Assembly (NCBI GenBank): GCA_050953005.1
Contig: JBMNLV010000010.1
Location: forward strand, 72,221 to 136,220
Direction of reading: 5' to 3'
Length of the DNA stretch: 64,000 nucleotides
From: UBA6115 sp050953005
Lineage (GTDB): Bacteria > Bacillota > Clostridia > Christensenellales > Aristaeellaceae
Part shown: positions 25,573-34,462 of the stretch, one piece after another
Numbering within the stretch: position 1 is the first letter of the stretch
Layout of the letters: each line of letters starts with the position of its first letter
Notes under the pieces: model-generated
The model's input: the letters and a program-made list of their open reading frames with translations, nothing else
What the model was told of the DNA's origin: nothing
The model's database searches: none
Translations under genes and position numbers: made by a program

Positions 25573-26565
25573 ATGAACAAACGGCCAGTAACACTGTGTA
25601 CTGCGCAATGGGCAGACATGCAATTTGAGGAGTTGTGCGCGCTTGCCAGCGATATGGGCTATGACGGACTGGAAATTGCCTGCTGGGGCAATAGCCTTGA
25701 CCTGGACCGCGCACTTGAGGAGAAGGACTATATTCCCTGGGTCAAGGAGACGCTTAAAAAACATAACCTGGTCTGCAAGGCCATTGCTACCCACATCATT
25801 GGCCAGTGTGTGGGTGACGCGCCCGATCCGCGTTTAAATAATTTTGCCCCGGCCCGGCTCAAGGACAATCCGCAGGGGATCCGCGAGTGGGGTATACAGC
25901 AAATGAAGAAGTCCGCCCAAGTCGCGCGCATGCTGGATGTGGATGTGGTTACCGGCTTTACAGGCAGCCCCATCTGGAAGTACCTGTATTCTTTCCCGCA
26001 GACTACTGAGGAGATGGTTGAGGCCGGTTTCCAGGAGATCTATGATTTGTGGACGCCCATCCTGGCAGAATTCCGCAAGCATGGTGTACGTTTTGCATTG
26101 GAAGTACACCCGGGCGAAATCGCTTTTGATTACTATTCCACCAAACGCCTGCTTGAAAAATTCAAGGATTGGCCTGAGTTTGGTCTTAATTTTGATCCCA
26201 GCCATCTTCTTTGGCAGGGCGTGACCCCGCATCTGTTCCTCAATGATTTTATCGAGCGCGTCTATCATGTTCATATGAAGGACGCGGCTGTCACCCTGGA
26301 CGGCCGCAGCGGACTGCTGGGATCTCATATTGATTTTGGCGATCTGCGCCGCGGGTGGAACTTCCGTTCCTTGGGCCATGGCGGCGTCAACTTTGAGGAA
26401 ATCATCCGTGTGCTCAATGCCCATGGCTATGACGGCCCCTTGTCGGTGGAGTGGGAGGACAGCGGTATGGACCGGATAGATGGCGCCACAGAGGCCTGTG
26501 CCTTTGTCAAGAAGATCAACTTCAAGCCCTCTCTCGTCAAGTTTGACGAAGCGATTGCCAACTAG
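25573..26565 (+). CDS. Sugar phosphate isomerase/epimerase (xylose-isomerase-like TIM barrel)
   Basis: A 330-residue AP_endonuc_2-type TIM barrel enzyme. Metal ligand candidates are visible in LEVHPGEIAFD (Glu), LNFDPSHLLWQG (Asp/His), VYHVHMKDAA (His) and LSVEWEDSGMDR (Glu). Relatives isomerise or epimerise sugars, keto-inositols or sugar acids; the substrate here is open. GGAGG stands one base before the ATG at 25567 but seven bases before the one at 25573, so the latter is chosen. It is first in an operon with a Gfo/Idh/MocA dehydrogenase and a sugar ABC importer. Confidence 0.85.
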   Translation: MNKRPVTLCTAQWADMQFEELCALASDMGYDGLEIACWGNSLDLDRALEEKDYIPWVKETLKKHNLVCKAIATHIIGQCVGDAPDPRLNNFAPARLKDNPQGIREWGIQQMKKSAQVARMLDVDVVTGFTGSPIWKYLYSFPQTTEEMVEAGFQEIYDLWTPILAEFRKHGVRFALEVHPGEIAFDYYSTKRLLEKFKDWPEFGLNFDPSHLLWQGVTPHLFLNDFIERVYHVHMKDAAVTLDGRSGLLGSHIDFGDLRRGWNFRSLGHGGVNFEEIIRVLNAHGYDGPLSVEWEDSGMDRIDGATEACAFVKKINFKPSLVKFDEAIAN

Positions 26566-26575
26566 GGAGGACGAT

Positions 26576-27724
26576 ATGAGACCGCATGTAAATTATGGAA
26601 TGGTGGGTGGGGACATCCACGCTTTTATCGGTGAGGTGCACCGCAGGGCCATTCGCTTTGATCCCCGTGCCCGGATGGTGGCAGGCTGCTTCTCGGGCTC
26701 CTCACAGGATAAAAACCGCGAAAGCGGTGAGGTGCTGGGGCTGGATCCGCAGCGTGTATACGCCGACTACCGTGAAATGGCTCAAAAGGAAGCTGCCCGG
26801 CCTGATGGTATCGACTTTGTATCCATTGTCACCCCCAATGTCACACATTATGAAATCGCCAAGGCTTTTCTGGAAAACGGAATCCATGTGATGTGTGAGA
26901 AGCCTCTGTGTTTCACCGTAGCTCAGGCGGAGGAACTGCGTGACCTGGCTGGCTGCAAAAAGCTGCTCTTCGGCGTCAACTATTCCTACACCGGCTATGT
27001 GCTCGCCAAGGTGATGCGGGAAATGGTGCAGGAGGGGAAAATCGGCAAGGTGATCAATGTCAATGCCGAGTATCCCCAGGAATGGCTGCTTGATGACCTG
27101 CATCCGGTTCCCGGGCAGGAGCTTAAGCTGTCCGTTTGGCGCAAGGATCCGGCTGTTGCCGGCATCTCCAACTGTGTAGGCGACATCGGTAGCCACATCG
27201 AGAACTTTGTCCACTATGTCACAGGGCTGAAGATCAAGCGCCTGCTGGCGGTAACCAATCATTTTGGCCAGCCGCTGGACCTCAACGCCAACATCCTGGT
27301 GGAATATGACAACGGCGCCAACGGCGCCTACTGGTGCTCCCAGGTGGCTGCAGGCACCCTCAATGCGCTTGCTGTACGCATCTATGGGGATGAAGGCTCC
27401 CTGGAGTGGAAGCAGGAGGATCCGGACTTTGTGCGCTATACCCCCCGGGGCGAGGCGCCGCGCATCCTGACGCGCGGCAATGGCTATCTCAAGGAAAAAG
27501 CCGCTGCGTACAGCCAGCTGCCTACCGGGCATCCGGAAGGGCTGCATGTCGCTTTTGCCAATGTGTACAAAAACTTTATCACTGCCGTGCTGATGCACCG
27601 TGAGGGTCAGGATACCGATGACATTGACTTCCCGCGGGTGGAGGATGGCCTTAACGGCGTGAAATTTATCCACGCGGTCGTTGAGAGCGCCAAAAATGAT
27701 GCAAAGTGGGTACACTTAATGTAG
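26576..27724 (+). CDS. Gfo/Idh/MocA-family oxidoreductase
   Basis: NAD(P)-dependent dehydrogenase of 382 residues. The nucleotide-binding N-terminus (YGMVGGDIHAFIGEVHR) is a variant of the usual GxGxxG. EKPLCFT near residue 114 is the family's EKP motif with the catalytic lysine, and a later GDIGSHIENF holds the conserved D and H. The C-terminal half is the usual sheet domain. The ATG at 26576 follows GGGAGG. Together with the upstream isomerase it probably oxidises an imported cyclitol, sugar or sugar acid. Confidence 0.88.
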   Translation: MRPHVNYGMVGGDIHAFIGEVHRRAIRFDPRARMVAGCFSGSSQDKNRESGEVLGLDPQRVYADYREMAQKEAARPDGIDFVSIVTPNVTHYEIAKAFLENGIHVMCEKPLCFTVAQAEELRDLAGCKKLLFGVNYSYTGYVLAKVMREMVQEGKIGKVINVNAEYPQEWLLDDLHPVPGQELKLSVWRKDPAVAGISNCVGDIGSHIENFVHYVTGLKIKRLLAVTNHFGQPLDLNANILVEYDNGANGAYWCSQVAAGTLNALAVRIYGDEGSLEWKQEDPDFVRYTPRGEAPRILTRGNGYLKEKAAAYSQLPTGHPEGLHVAFANVYKNFITAVLMHREGQDTDDIDFPRVEDGLNGVKFIHAVVESAKNDAKWVHLM

Positions 27725-27728
27725 GCTT

Positions 27729-27747
27729 TTATTGGCACTGCCAATAA
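27729..27747 (+). other. Intercistronic hairpin before the binding-protein gene
   Basis: Perfect eight-base inverted repeat TTATTGGC / GCCAATAA with a three-base loop and no U-run. With the hairpin at 28825 it brackets the binding-protein message. Confidence 0.55.
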
Positions 27748-27774
27748 GTAAGAAAATCAAACGGAGGAAAAATC

Positions 27775-28812
27775 ATGAGAAAACTGGTAACCCTGTTGCT
27801 GGCAGCCGTCATGCTGCTGTCTGTGACCAGCGCCCTGGCCGCCAATGAGGACATTGTGATCCTCGTGCCCAACGCGGACCATGGCTGGACTGGTGCTGTG
27901 CTCAACTACGCGGAGGAAAAGGCAAAAGAAATCAACGACGCAGGCGCGTATACCGCGCGTGTCATCGCTTCTTCCGATCCCGCCAATCAGATTACCCAGG
28001 TTGAGGACATTATTGACAACAAGTCCGCCAAGACCGTTGTGATTCTGCCCTATGACAACACCCTGGAAGCCACCATGCGCAAGCTGGTCGACAGCAGCAT
28101 CCCCTTTGTGATGTTTGACCGCGTCATTGATGCCGTGGCTGATAGCGCTGTTTCTGTTGTTAAGGGTGACAACGAAGGCATCGGCCTAGAGACTGCCAAG
28201 CGTTTTGTGGCTGACGGCCTGCTTCCGGGCGAGCCTGTCCTGATCATCCCCGGAGACAACTCTTCCGTGCCCGAGATGCGCAACAACGGCTTCTTCAAGG
28301 GCCTGCTTGAGGCTGGCTGGACGCAGGAGCAGGTGGACGGCATCAAATCCACCGCCTACACTGGCTGGAGCCGTTCTGAAGGCCGCCGCCTGTTCACCGA
28401 ATGGCTGGACAGCAATACCATCGACGAGATCAAGGCTAACCGCTACATCTTTACCCATGACGATGAGATCGCGATGGGCATGCTCGAAGCGCTCAAGAGC
28501 TCTGACATTGACCCTGCCAAGAAGGAAGCCTTTCTGGGCGCCAAGGTCATTCTGGGGTCTTCTTCAGGCCTGAACGAGATTTATTCAGTGCTCAAGGGCA
28601 TCCATCAAAAGGACTACACGGCTGAGGTTGCCCAGCTGGGCGATTTGTTCACTGTCACCTATGATCCCGGCATGATCAAGATCGCTGTTCAGGACATGGT
28701 TGACTATCTGGACGGCAAGGAAGTTGCCAAGGATCACGTTGTGCCGGTCAGCGTTGTTGACGCGGCTAATGTTAGCGAGTTCCAGGGCTTTGGCGACGCG
28801 TTTGCCAAGTAA
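27775..28812 (+). CDS. Sugar ABC transporter substrate-binding protein (RbsB/Peripla_BP_4 type)
   Basis: Exported binding protein of 345 residues. The signal peptide (1-22) ends TSALA with cleavage before ANED; it has no cysteine, so it is not a lipoprotein. The body is a two-lobe type I binding protein (IVILVPNADHGWTGAV, VEDIIDNKSAKTVVILPYDN, VMFDRVIDA, FTHDDEIAMGMLEAL). GGAGG precedes the ATG. The family covers ribose, xylose, galactose and inositol; the ligand cannot be fixed by eye. Confidence 0.92.
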   Translation: MRKLVTLLLAAVMLLSVTSALAANEDIVILVPNADHGWTGAVLNYAEEKAKEINDAGAYTARVIASSDPANQITQVEDIIDNKSAKTVVILPYDNTLEATMRKLVDSSIPFVMFDRVIDAVADSAVSVVKGDNEGIGLETAKRFVADGLLPGEPVLIIPGDNSSVPEMRNNGFFKGLLEAGWTQEQVDGIKSTAYTGWSRSEGRRLFTEWLDSNTIDEIKANRYIFTHDDEIAMGMLEALKSSDIDPAKKEAFLGAKVILGSSSGLNEIYSVLKGIHQKDYTAEVAQLGDLFTVTYDPGMIKIAVQDMVDYLDGKEVAKDHVVPVSVVDAANVSEFQGFGDAFAK

Positions 28813-28824
28813 TCACTTTACCCT

Positions 28825-28852
28825 GCCCTCCGCAGGCAAGCCTGCGGAGGGC
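28825..28852 (+). terminator. Strong hairpin after the binding-protein gene (attenuating terminator or stabiliser)
   Basis: Perfect 13-base inverted repeat GCCCTCCGCAGGC / GCCTGCGGAGGGC separated by two bases and followed by TTTT. The short U-run suggests partial termination ahead of the ATPase gene. Confidence 0.7.
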
Positions 28853-28881
28853 TTTTGACAAGCAAGGAGACCGGGCGCGAC

Positions 28882-30375
28882 ATGCTGGAAATGAAGGGCA
28901 TCTCCAAATCCTTTTTTGGTGTCAGGGTGCTCGATAAAGTCAATCTGACCGTAGGCCAAGGCGAGGTACACGCGCTGCTTGGGGAGAACGGGGCGGGCAA
29001 GTCCACCCTGATGAACATTCTGGGCGGCGTGTATACGCGCGATGCTGGCCAGGTTATTTTTTTGGGCAAGCCTCTGGAGAATACCACGGTGCGTCTGGCA
29101 GAGGATGCAGGCATCGCTTTTGTTCACCAGGAACTCAACCTTTTCAATGATTTGCGCGTTTATGAGAACATCTTTCTGCGCAAGGAGATTGTGCATCCCT
29201 TTGGTGTCCTGGCTAAAAAGGAGATGATCGCACGCACGCAGGAATTGATGGCGCAACTGGGTGTGGACATCCCGGCCACCGCCATGGTATCAGAGCTGGA
29301 AACCAGCAAAAAGCAAATGCTGGAGATCGCTAAGGCGCTGTACGCCAAGGCTGAGCTGTTCATCCTGGATGAACCTACCACCTCCCTGAACACCGCTGAG
29401 ATCGAGATGCTCTTCGGCTTGATCCGCCGCCTGAGGGACCACGGAAAATCCTTCATTTTTATTTCCCACAAGCTCCAGGAGGTCTTTCATATTGCCGATC
29501 GCTATACCGTGCTGCGCAACGGGAAGATGGTGCAGACCGGGGACATCGCACAGGTCACCACTACCGATATCGCGCGCATGATGGTAGGCCAGCAGTATAC
29601 GGATCAAAGCGTATATCAGCCGCGCGAACTGGGAGAGGTGGTGCTGAAAGCTGAACGGCTGTCCGGCCAGGGTTTTCATCAGGTATCCTTTTCTGTGCGC
29701 CGCGGTGAGATTGTGGGCTTCACGGGGCTTAAGGGCGCGGGCATTTCGGAAATGTTTTCCACCATCTTTGGTGCGCTGCCCATCTATTCCGGCAAGCTCA
29801 CCCTGTTTGATGAGGAGATTACAAGCAACACCGTACGCGGCGCCATGCGCAGGCGCCTGGCCATGATAGCTTCCAACCGCAAGGAAAACTCCATTATTCC
29901 GGATTTTTCGCTGCTGGAAAACTTTTATATTTCGGAACACCGTCTCTCTGAGAATGAGCCGATTATCATCAAGAATATGGAGCTGAAGCGCTACAGGACG
30001 CACCGGGATGCGCTGTCCATCAAGGCCAATACGCCCTATGATATGATTACCTCGCTGTCAGGCGGTAACCAGCAAAAGGTGATCCTGGCGCGCTGGCTGA
30101 ATACCAAGTCGGACATCCTGCTGCTGGACAATCCCACCCAGGGCATTGACGTCGGGTCCAAGGCAGAGATATACATCCTGATCCAGCAGCTGGCCCTGGA
30201 AGGCAAGACCATCCTGGTCAATACCCTGGAAATCCCTGAGATTATGAAAGTTGCAGACCGCTGCGTGGTATTTTTCCACGGGCGTGTCCACACCATCCTT
30301 GACCGCGAGCAGATTACCGAGGAACGGGTCATGATCGCGGCGACCAATGCAGCACAGACGGAGGTAAACGCGTAA
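28882..30375 (+). CDS. Sugar ABC importer ATPase with two ABC domains (RbsA/MglA-like)
   Basis: A 497-residue ATPase. Domain 1 has Walker A GENGAGKST, signature SELETSKKQ and Walker B LFILDEPTTSLN. Domain 2 has the degenerate P-loop GLKGAGISE, signature SLSGGNQQK and Walker B LLLDNPTQGID, in which the catalytic Glu is Asn, as commonly in this family. The ATG at 28882 is 12 bases from AAGGAG, a slightly long spacing; a TTG at 28855 would lie against the hairpin and is less likely. It belongs to the importer with the preceding binding protein and the following permease. Confidence 0.93.
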   Translation: MLEMKGISKSFFGVRVLDKVNLTVGQGEVHALLGENGAGKSTLMNILGGVYTRDAGQVIFLGKPLENTTVRLAEDAGIAFVHQELNLFNDLRVYENIFLRKEIVHPFGVLAKKEMIARTQELMAQLGVDIPATAMVSELETSKKQMLEIAKALYAKAELFILDEPTTSLNTAEIEMLFGLIRRLRDHGKSFIFISHKLQEVFHIADRYTVLRNGKMVQTGDIAQVTTTDIARMMVGQQYTDQSVYQPRELGEVVLKAERLSGQGFHQVSFSVRRGEIVGFTGLKGAGISEMFSTIFGALPIYSGKLTLFDEEITSNTVRGAMRRRLAMIASNRKENSIIPDFSLLENFYISEHRLSENEPIIIKNMELKRYRTHRDALSIKANTPYDMITSLSGGNQQKVILARWLNTKSDILLLDNPTQGIDVGSKAEIYILIQQLALEGKTILVNTLEIPEIMKVADRCVVFFHGRVHTILDREQITEERVMIAATNAAQTEVNA

Positions 30376-30376
30376 A

Positions 30377-31399
30377 ATGACGGCCATCACTACCCAGGAC
30401 AAGCCAAAACAATCCATCACCAAAGTGCTGGGCAACTACAGCTTTATCCTGATATTTATCGCCATTTTGCTCGTCTACCTGATCATTAACGCGGGCGCTA
30501 CCACCTGGTCAGGCGTGATGAACATCCTTCGCCACTCGACAGTGGTCGGCATCATCGCTTTCGGCATGGGCCTGGCGATCATAACCGGCGGTATTGACCT
30601 GTCGGTGGGCAGCATGCTTTCCTTGATTGGCGGAATTTCCGTTGTGGTCTTCAACGCCACCAACAGCCCGGTTTTAACCTTGTTATTCGCGTTGGCGGGA
30701 GGTTTTGTGCTGGGCAGTATCAACGGGTTGTTGATTGGAAAGGTCAAGATGCCTGCCTTTATTGTTACCTTGGCCACCATGATGATTTACCGGTCAATCG
30801 CGCAGTATTACCTGCGCGCGGTGGAGCGCAAGTCTATCTACAATATGGACGGCACGCTCAGCGCTTATCAGGGCTTTTATGACTTTGGCCAAAGCAAGCT
30901 GTTCGATCTGATCCCCACTGTGGGCATCATCCTGATCCTGGTCACTGTGGTCATGGTCTTCCTGTCAACCTCCACCAAGTATGGCCGCACCATCTACGCG
31001 GTGGGCAGCAACGAGCGCGCCGCGATGTTGGCGGGTGTTTCGGTGGAATGGGTGCGTGTGAGCGTATATATGCTCACCGGCGTGTTATGCGGCTTGGCTG
31101 CTTTTATCTGGCTTGCCATGAACGGCTCTGTTGACCCGGCCACTTTGGGGCGCAGCAATGAGATGTATGCCATTGCCGCGGTGGTGATCGGCGGAGTCAG
31201 CATGTCCGGAGGCAAGGGCAAGCTGCTGGGTATCCTTTTCGGCGCGATGAGCTACAATATTATTGATAAAATCATTGCCGCCATGCGTTTTGACGCGCTC
31301 ATCAACGATACCATCAAGGGCGCCATCCTGTTGGTGGCTGTGCTGATTCAAATCATGATCCCGGTATTGCGCGGCAAGTTCCGCAAGAAGGAAGCCTGA
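30377..31399 (+). CDS. Sugar ABC transporter permease (RbsC-like)
   Basis: A 340-residue membrane protein with about eight to ten helices. Family segments TGGIDLSVGSMLSLIGGIS and AIAAVVIGGVSMSGGKG are the RbsC/AraH hallmarks that contact the ATPase. GGAGGT lies 11 bases before the ATG, inside the end of the ATPase gene. It closes the 25.5-31.4 kb operon, followed by a terminator. Confidence 0.94.
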   Translation: MTAITTQDKPKQSITKVLGNYSFILIFIAILLVYLIINAGATTWSGVMNILRHSTVVGIIAFGMGLAIITGGIDLSVGSMLSLIGGISVVVFNATNSPVLTLLFALAGGFVLGSINGLLIGKVKMPAFIVTLATMMIYRSIAQYYLRAVERKSIYNMDGTLSAYQGFYDFGQSKLFDLIPTVGIILILVTVVMVFLSTSTKYGRTIYAVGSNERAAMLAGVSVEWVRVSVYMLTGVLCGLAAFIWLAMNGSVDPATLGRSNEMYAIAAVVIGGVSMSGGKGKLLGILFGAMSYNIIDKIIAAMRFDALINDTIKGAILLVAVLIQIMIPVLRGKFRKKEA

Positions 31400-31416
31400 A
31401 CCCTTTTCGGCAGACC

Positions 31417-31438
31417 AACCGGCATCCGCCGGTTTTTT
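31417..31438 (+). terminator. Rho-independent terminator of the sugar operon
   Basis: Stem AACCGGC / GCCGGTT around ATCC followed by a run of six T. Confidence 0.88.
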
Positions 31439-31477
31439 GTTGGAACAAAAAACGCATTATGAAAGCAGGTGCTTTGC

Positions 31478-31506
31478 TTGTCAGTTGTCCGGCTGCTTGC
31501 TATACT
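31478..31506 (+). promoter_or_regulatory. Probable promoter of the AI-2E-type permease unit
   Basis: TTGTCA and TATACT with a 17-base spacer. It sits 167 bases before the gene and leaves a long, structured leader. Confidence 0.65.
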
Positions 31507-31672
31507 GCTTTTGGTGCGTTATACCATACAAGTAAACGCACATAAGGCTGAAAACCTTTGATGATCCCGATATGCCGAAGGCTTGCGCCTGGCGAAGCGA
31601 TGAAACGGGTACGAACAAACCGTTCCAATGAAGCGTTTGTGACTGAGTTTGGTTTATAAAGGAGGAAGGCTT
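31507..31672 (+). ncRNA. Structured 5' leader, candidate cis-regulatory RNA
   Basis: About 165 bases with no sizeable reading frame. Helices seen: 31514-31520 with 31535-31541 (7 bp); 31544-31547 with 31555-31558; 31579-31582 with 31587-31590 inside 31574-31576/31591-31593; 31566-31569 closing on 31606-31609; and an alternative 31604-31608 with 31620-31624 that excludes the previous helix. CCTTT at 31555-31559 could also pair with the ribosome site. Mutually exclusive helices suggest a switch. I cannot assign it to a known riboswitch class. Confidence 0.4.
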
Positions 31673-32809
31673 ATGTGGCAAGACAGAAAGCGCTGGCTGC
31701 CTCCGGTCATCGGATTGATGCTTCTTGCCTTCGCGCTGTACCGTTTTGACGCCATCATCACTCTGTTCCAAACCTTATTGTCCATTTTATCCCCGTTTAT
31801 CATGGGGTTGTTCATGGCGCTGTTGATCAGCCTGCCTCTGCGTTTGCTCGAGCGGGTCATTGTCCTGCCTGCCAACCGCCCGGCGCTCCATAAGATGCGT
31901 CGCGCCATTACGCTTACCTTGTCTGTCTTGATTGTTGCGGTGGTTATCGCGCTGCTGCTGATTGTTATCATCCCCGAGGTCACCGGCGCGGTCGAGCGCC
32001 TTATCAGGGTTATCCCAGGCTTGCTCAAGGATCTGGAGCTGTGGCTGATAGAGCGCAACGCCAATATCCGCCAGACACTGGGCCTGGTGAAAACCAACGA
32101 GGACGAAGTGCGCGATATCTTCCAGCAGGCTTATCAGTTTCTTGTGGGCGGACTGTCCTATTCCTCAGGCGTGGTCATCTCGGCTGCCGGTTTCCTGGTC
32201 AATCTGGTTGTTGGGCTGGTATTTGCCATTTATCTGTTGTTTAGCAAGGAGGTCCTTAAGGAACAGTTGTCCCGGCTGCTGCGAAGCCTGCTGCCGCCCA
32301 GGGCCAGCCGGCGCGCGCTGAAGATCATGCAGATGCTGATCCGCGCATACACCAACTTCCTGGGTGGACAGTTGCTGCAGGCCTTTATCTCCTCGGTTCT
32401 GACCACACTGGTATTGATGGTGTTCGGGTTTCCCTACGCGGTGCTCATTGGTCTGATTACTTTTGTATCGGCGCTGATTCCGTTTTTTGGACCCTTTATC
32501 TCGGGTGTCCTGGGCATGCTGCTGGTGCTGACGGTAAACCCGTCCCAGACCTTATGGTTTTTGCTGGCTTTCTTTATTGTCCAACAGCTCAGCGGTTCGG
32601 TCATTTACCCGCGCATCATGTCCAATGCCATTGATATTCCCTCCATTTGGGTGCTGGTGGCAGTGACCCTGGGCGGCGGCATCATGGGCATTCCCGGCAT
32701 GTTGCTGTTTATCCCCCTGACCGCTGTTGCCTTCCATTTAATCAGTGAGTATGTCAGCAATAAGGAACAGGCGGCCGGGGGCGGGGAGCAGAACATTGAT
32801 ACGTTGTGA
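31673..32809 (+). CDS. AI-2E-family transporter (TqsA/YdiK-like permease)
   Basis: Membrane protein of 378 residues with about eight helices. A long soluble stretch after the second helix (ERNANIRQTLGLVKTNEDEVRDIF) and the C-terminal VTLGGGIMGIPGMLLFIPLTAV match the AI-2E_transport family. Members export AI-2 or act as Na+ or Li+/H+ antiporters; the role here is open. AAGGAGG stands about eight bases before the ATG at 31673, which is preferred to a TTG upstream. The end overlaps the next gene by 14 bases. Confidence 0.88.
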   Translation: MWQDRKRWLPPVIGLMLLAFALYRFDAIITLFQTLLSILSPFIMGLFMALLISLPLRLLERVIVLPANRPALHKMRRAITLTLSVLIVAVVIALLLIVIIPEVTGAVERLIRVIPGLLKDLELWLIERNANIRQTLGLVKTNEDEVRDIFQQAYQFLVGGLSYSSGVVISAAGFLVNLVVGLVFAIYLLFSKEVLKEQLSRLLRSLLPPRASRRALKIMQMLIRAYTNFLGGQLLQAFISSVLTTLVLMVFGFPYAVLIGLITFVSALIPFFGPFISGVLGMLLVLTVNPSQTLWFLLAFFIVQQLSGSVIYPRIMSNAIDIPSIWVLVAVTLGGGIMGIPGMLLFIPLTAVAFHLISEYVSNKEQAAGGGEQNIDTL

Positions 32810-33674
32810 AAATCTGACCCGCGCCTTTGAAGACGACGGGATTTTTGATATCAGCCTGCAGGTGCAGGCAGGGCAAATCCTGGGTTTGCTGGGCCCCGCC
32901 GGCGCGGGCAAGTCGGTCTTGCTGCGTGTGCTGGCCGGCCATTTACGCTCGCAAACCGGAACCGCATCTATTTTGGGGCTGGATTGCTGGCGCAGCCGCC
33001 GCCAGATTTTCCGACGGGCTGTCTATGCGCCTGTGGAGCCTGCGCTTGAAATGGACATGACCGGGGAAGAATACCTGAACTTCTGCGCGCGATACCATGG
33101 AGGCTTCAATCCTGAAAAAGCACGCCGGCTGACCGAGCAAATGGACATTCCCTTAACCGGGCTGTGCCGCCATATGGGACAGGAGGAGCGCAAGAAACTG
33201 GGGTTGCTTACAGCCTTGGCGCTTGATGCCGAAGTCTTCTTGCTGGATGAGCCTTTTATCGGCTTATCCGTATTTTCTCGAAGCGTGCTGGTCAACGCGC
33301 TGCAAGCGCTGCGCCAATCCGGTGCCGCGGTGTTGATGACTTCCCATGTGCTTGAGGAGGTGCGCCGTGCCTGCAGCCATATTGCCATCATCCGTCAGGG
33401 GCGTTTGGTAGTCACCCAGCCGGTGGAGGCTTTGAGCCTGACCCGTCAAAAAGTGTATCATATCACCTTTAGCAGCCCCCAGCATGCAGCTTCGTTTGCT
33501 GCTGAATGGGAAGCCGGGGTTGAGCTCATCGGTACCCGGGCTCTGGTGGCGATCCCGGCCAGCCCGCAGGCGCTGCTGCGTACCCTGGCGCGCTATGAGG
33601 TAGTAGATTTGATTGGCGGGCGTGAGGACGCTGAGGAGGGCTTTTTGCGTTATTACGGAGATGACATTGTATGA
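32796..33674 (+). CDS. ABC transporter ATP-binding protein (ABC-2 exporter)
   Basis: A 292-residue single-domain ATPase. Walker A is GPAGAGKSV, Walker B EVFLLDEPF, and the H-loop MTSHVLEEV. The signature is unusual, MGQEERKKLGL in place of LSGGQ. The start is decided by the ribosome site: GGGGAG at 32783-32788 precedes TTG at 32796 by seven bases; ATGs at 32745 and 32751 lie deep in the upstream gene without a site. It works with the following permease; the C-terminal 80 residues form an accessory domain often seen in Gld/antibiotic exporters. Confidence 0.85.
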   Translation: MIRCENLTRAFEDDGIFDISLQVQAGQILGLLGPAGAGKSVLLRVLAGHLRSQTGTASILGLDCWRSRRQIFRRAVYAPVEPALEMDMTGEEYLNFCARYHGGFNPEKARRLTEQMDIPLTGLCRHMGQEERKKLGLLTALALDAEVFLLDEPFIGLSVFSRSVLVNALQALRQSGAAVLMTSHVLEEVRRACSHIAIIRQGRLVVTQPVEALSLTRQKVYHITFSSPQHAASFAAEWEAGVELIGTRALVAIPASPQALLRTLARYEVVDLIGGREDAEEGFLRYYGDDIV

Positions 33675-34447
33675 TCAGCGCCTTGTTTTTTGCCAGATTC
33701 CGCTTCAAAAGACTGTTGGCGTGGCTGTTTGCGGCTTTTCTGCTGGGCGGGGGCGCGGTTGCGGCTTACCTGCCTGTTCCGCTTGAACAGCTTCGTTTTT
33801 TGCGGGAAGAAATGCCCGAATTATTTACAGTGCTGGGTTTTGTAGGCGATAGTAACCTGCCCGCCTTTGTACTTGGCGTTCTGTATGGCTTGCTGCTGCT
33901 GGTCCTGACCGGTATGCAGGCGGTGTCCTTGGGAAGACACTTGTTTGCCCGGCCGCTGGCGGACGGGCGTCTTGCGCAGCTGCTGGCGGCGCCTTATGCC
34001 AGGGCGTCAGTCCTGCTGGTTCATTTTCTGGTGTTGACAGCCTGGGGAGTGCTGACGCAGGCTGCCTGCCTGTTTGGCCAGATGCTTTCAGCCATGCTGC
34101 TTTTCCCGGGGGCGGATCTGGCCGCGCTGTCCCGTCTGACCATCGGTTTTATTCCAACAGCGCTGCTGTTGTCCTTTTGCTGCTGTCTGTTAGCGTTGGT
34201 GTCACCTGCTGAAGCGCGATATGCTCGCCGCGCGCGCTTGCTGTTTGCCCTGATGTTGATGTTGGCCATGGCTGCCCGCCTGCCCGGCCGGACACGCTTC
34301 TTGCGTTTTTTTAGCGTTTGGAGCTTGTTTGATGGACGTGGCCTGGCTTTCGGTACGGGCGGCTGGGGCTTGGCTGGCGTGGCCGGCGGGCTGACCCTGG
34401 TATGTTTGGCAGCTGCGGCGCTATATTTTCAACAGCGTGAGCTGTAA
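33671..34447 (+). CDS. ABC-2-type membrane permease
   Basis: A 258-residue protein with about six hydrophobic helices (first at 16-36, others near 62-84, 115-140, 155-178, 190-210, 230-252) and no soluble domain. It overlaps the ATPase by four bases, the usual layout of ABC-2 exporters. Sequence is poorly conserved, as normal for these permeases; substrate unknown. Confidence 0.75.
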   Translation: MISALFFARFRFKRLLAWLFAAFLLGGGAVAAYLPVPLEQLRFLREEMPELFTVLGFVGDSNLPAFVLGVLYGLLLLVLTGMQAVSLGRHLFARPLADGRLAQLLAAPYARASVLLVHFLVLTAWGVLTQAACLFGQMLSAMLLFPGADLAALSRLTIGFIPTALLLSFCCCLLALVSPAEARYARRARLLFALMLMLAMAARLPGRTRFLRFFSVWSLFDGRGLAFGTGGWGLAGVAGGLTLVCLAAAALYFQQREL

Positions 34448-34462
34448 TGGAGGGTGATGTTG

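Noticed and set aside
31481..31771. 96-residue minus-strand frame over the leader and start of the AI-2E-type gene
   Set aside because: No ribosome site and no family match; it covers the promoter and leader described for the other strand.
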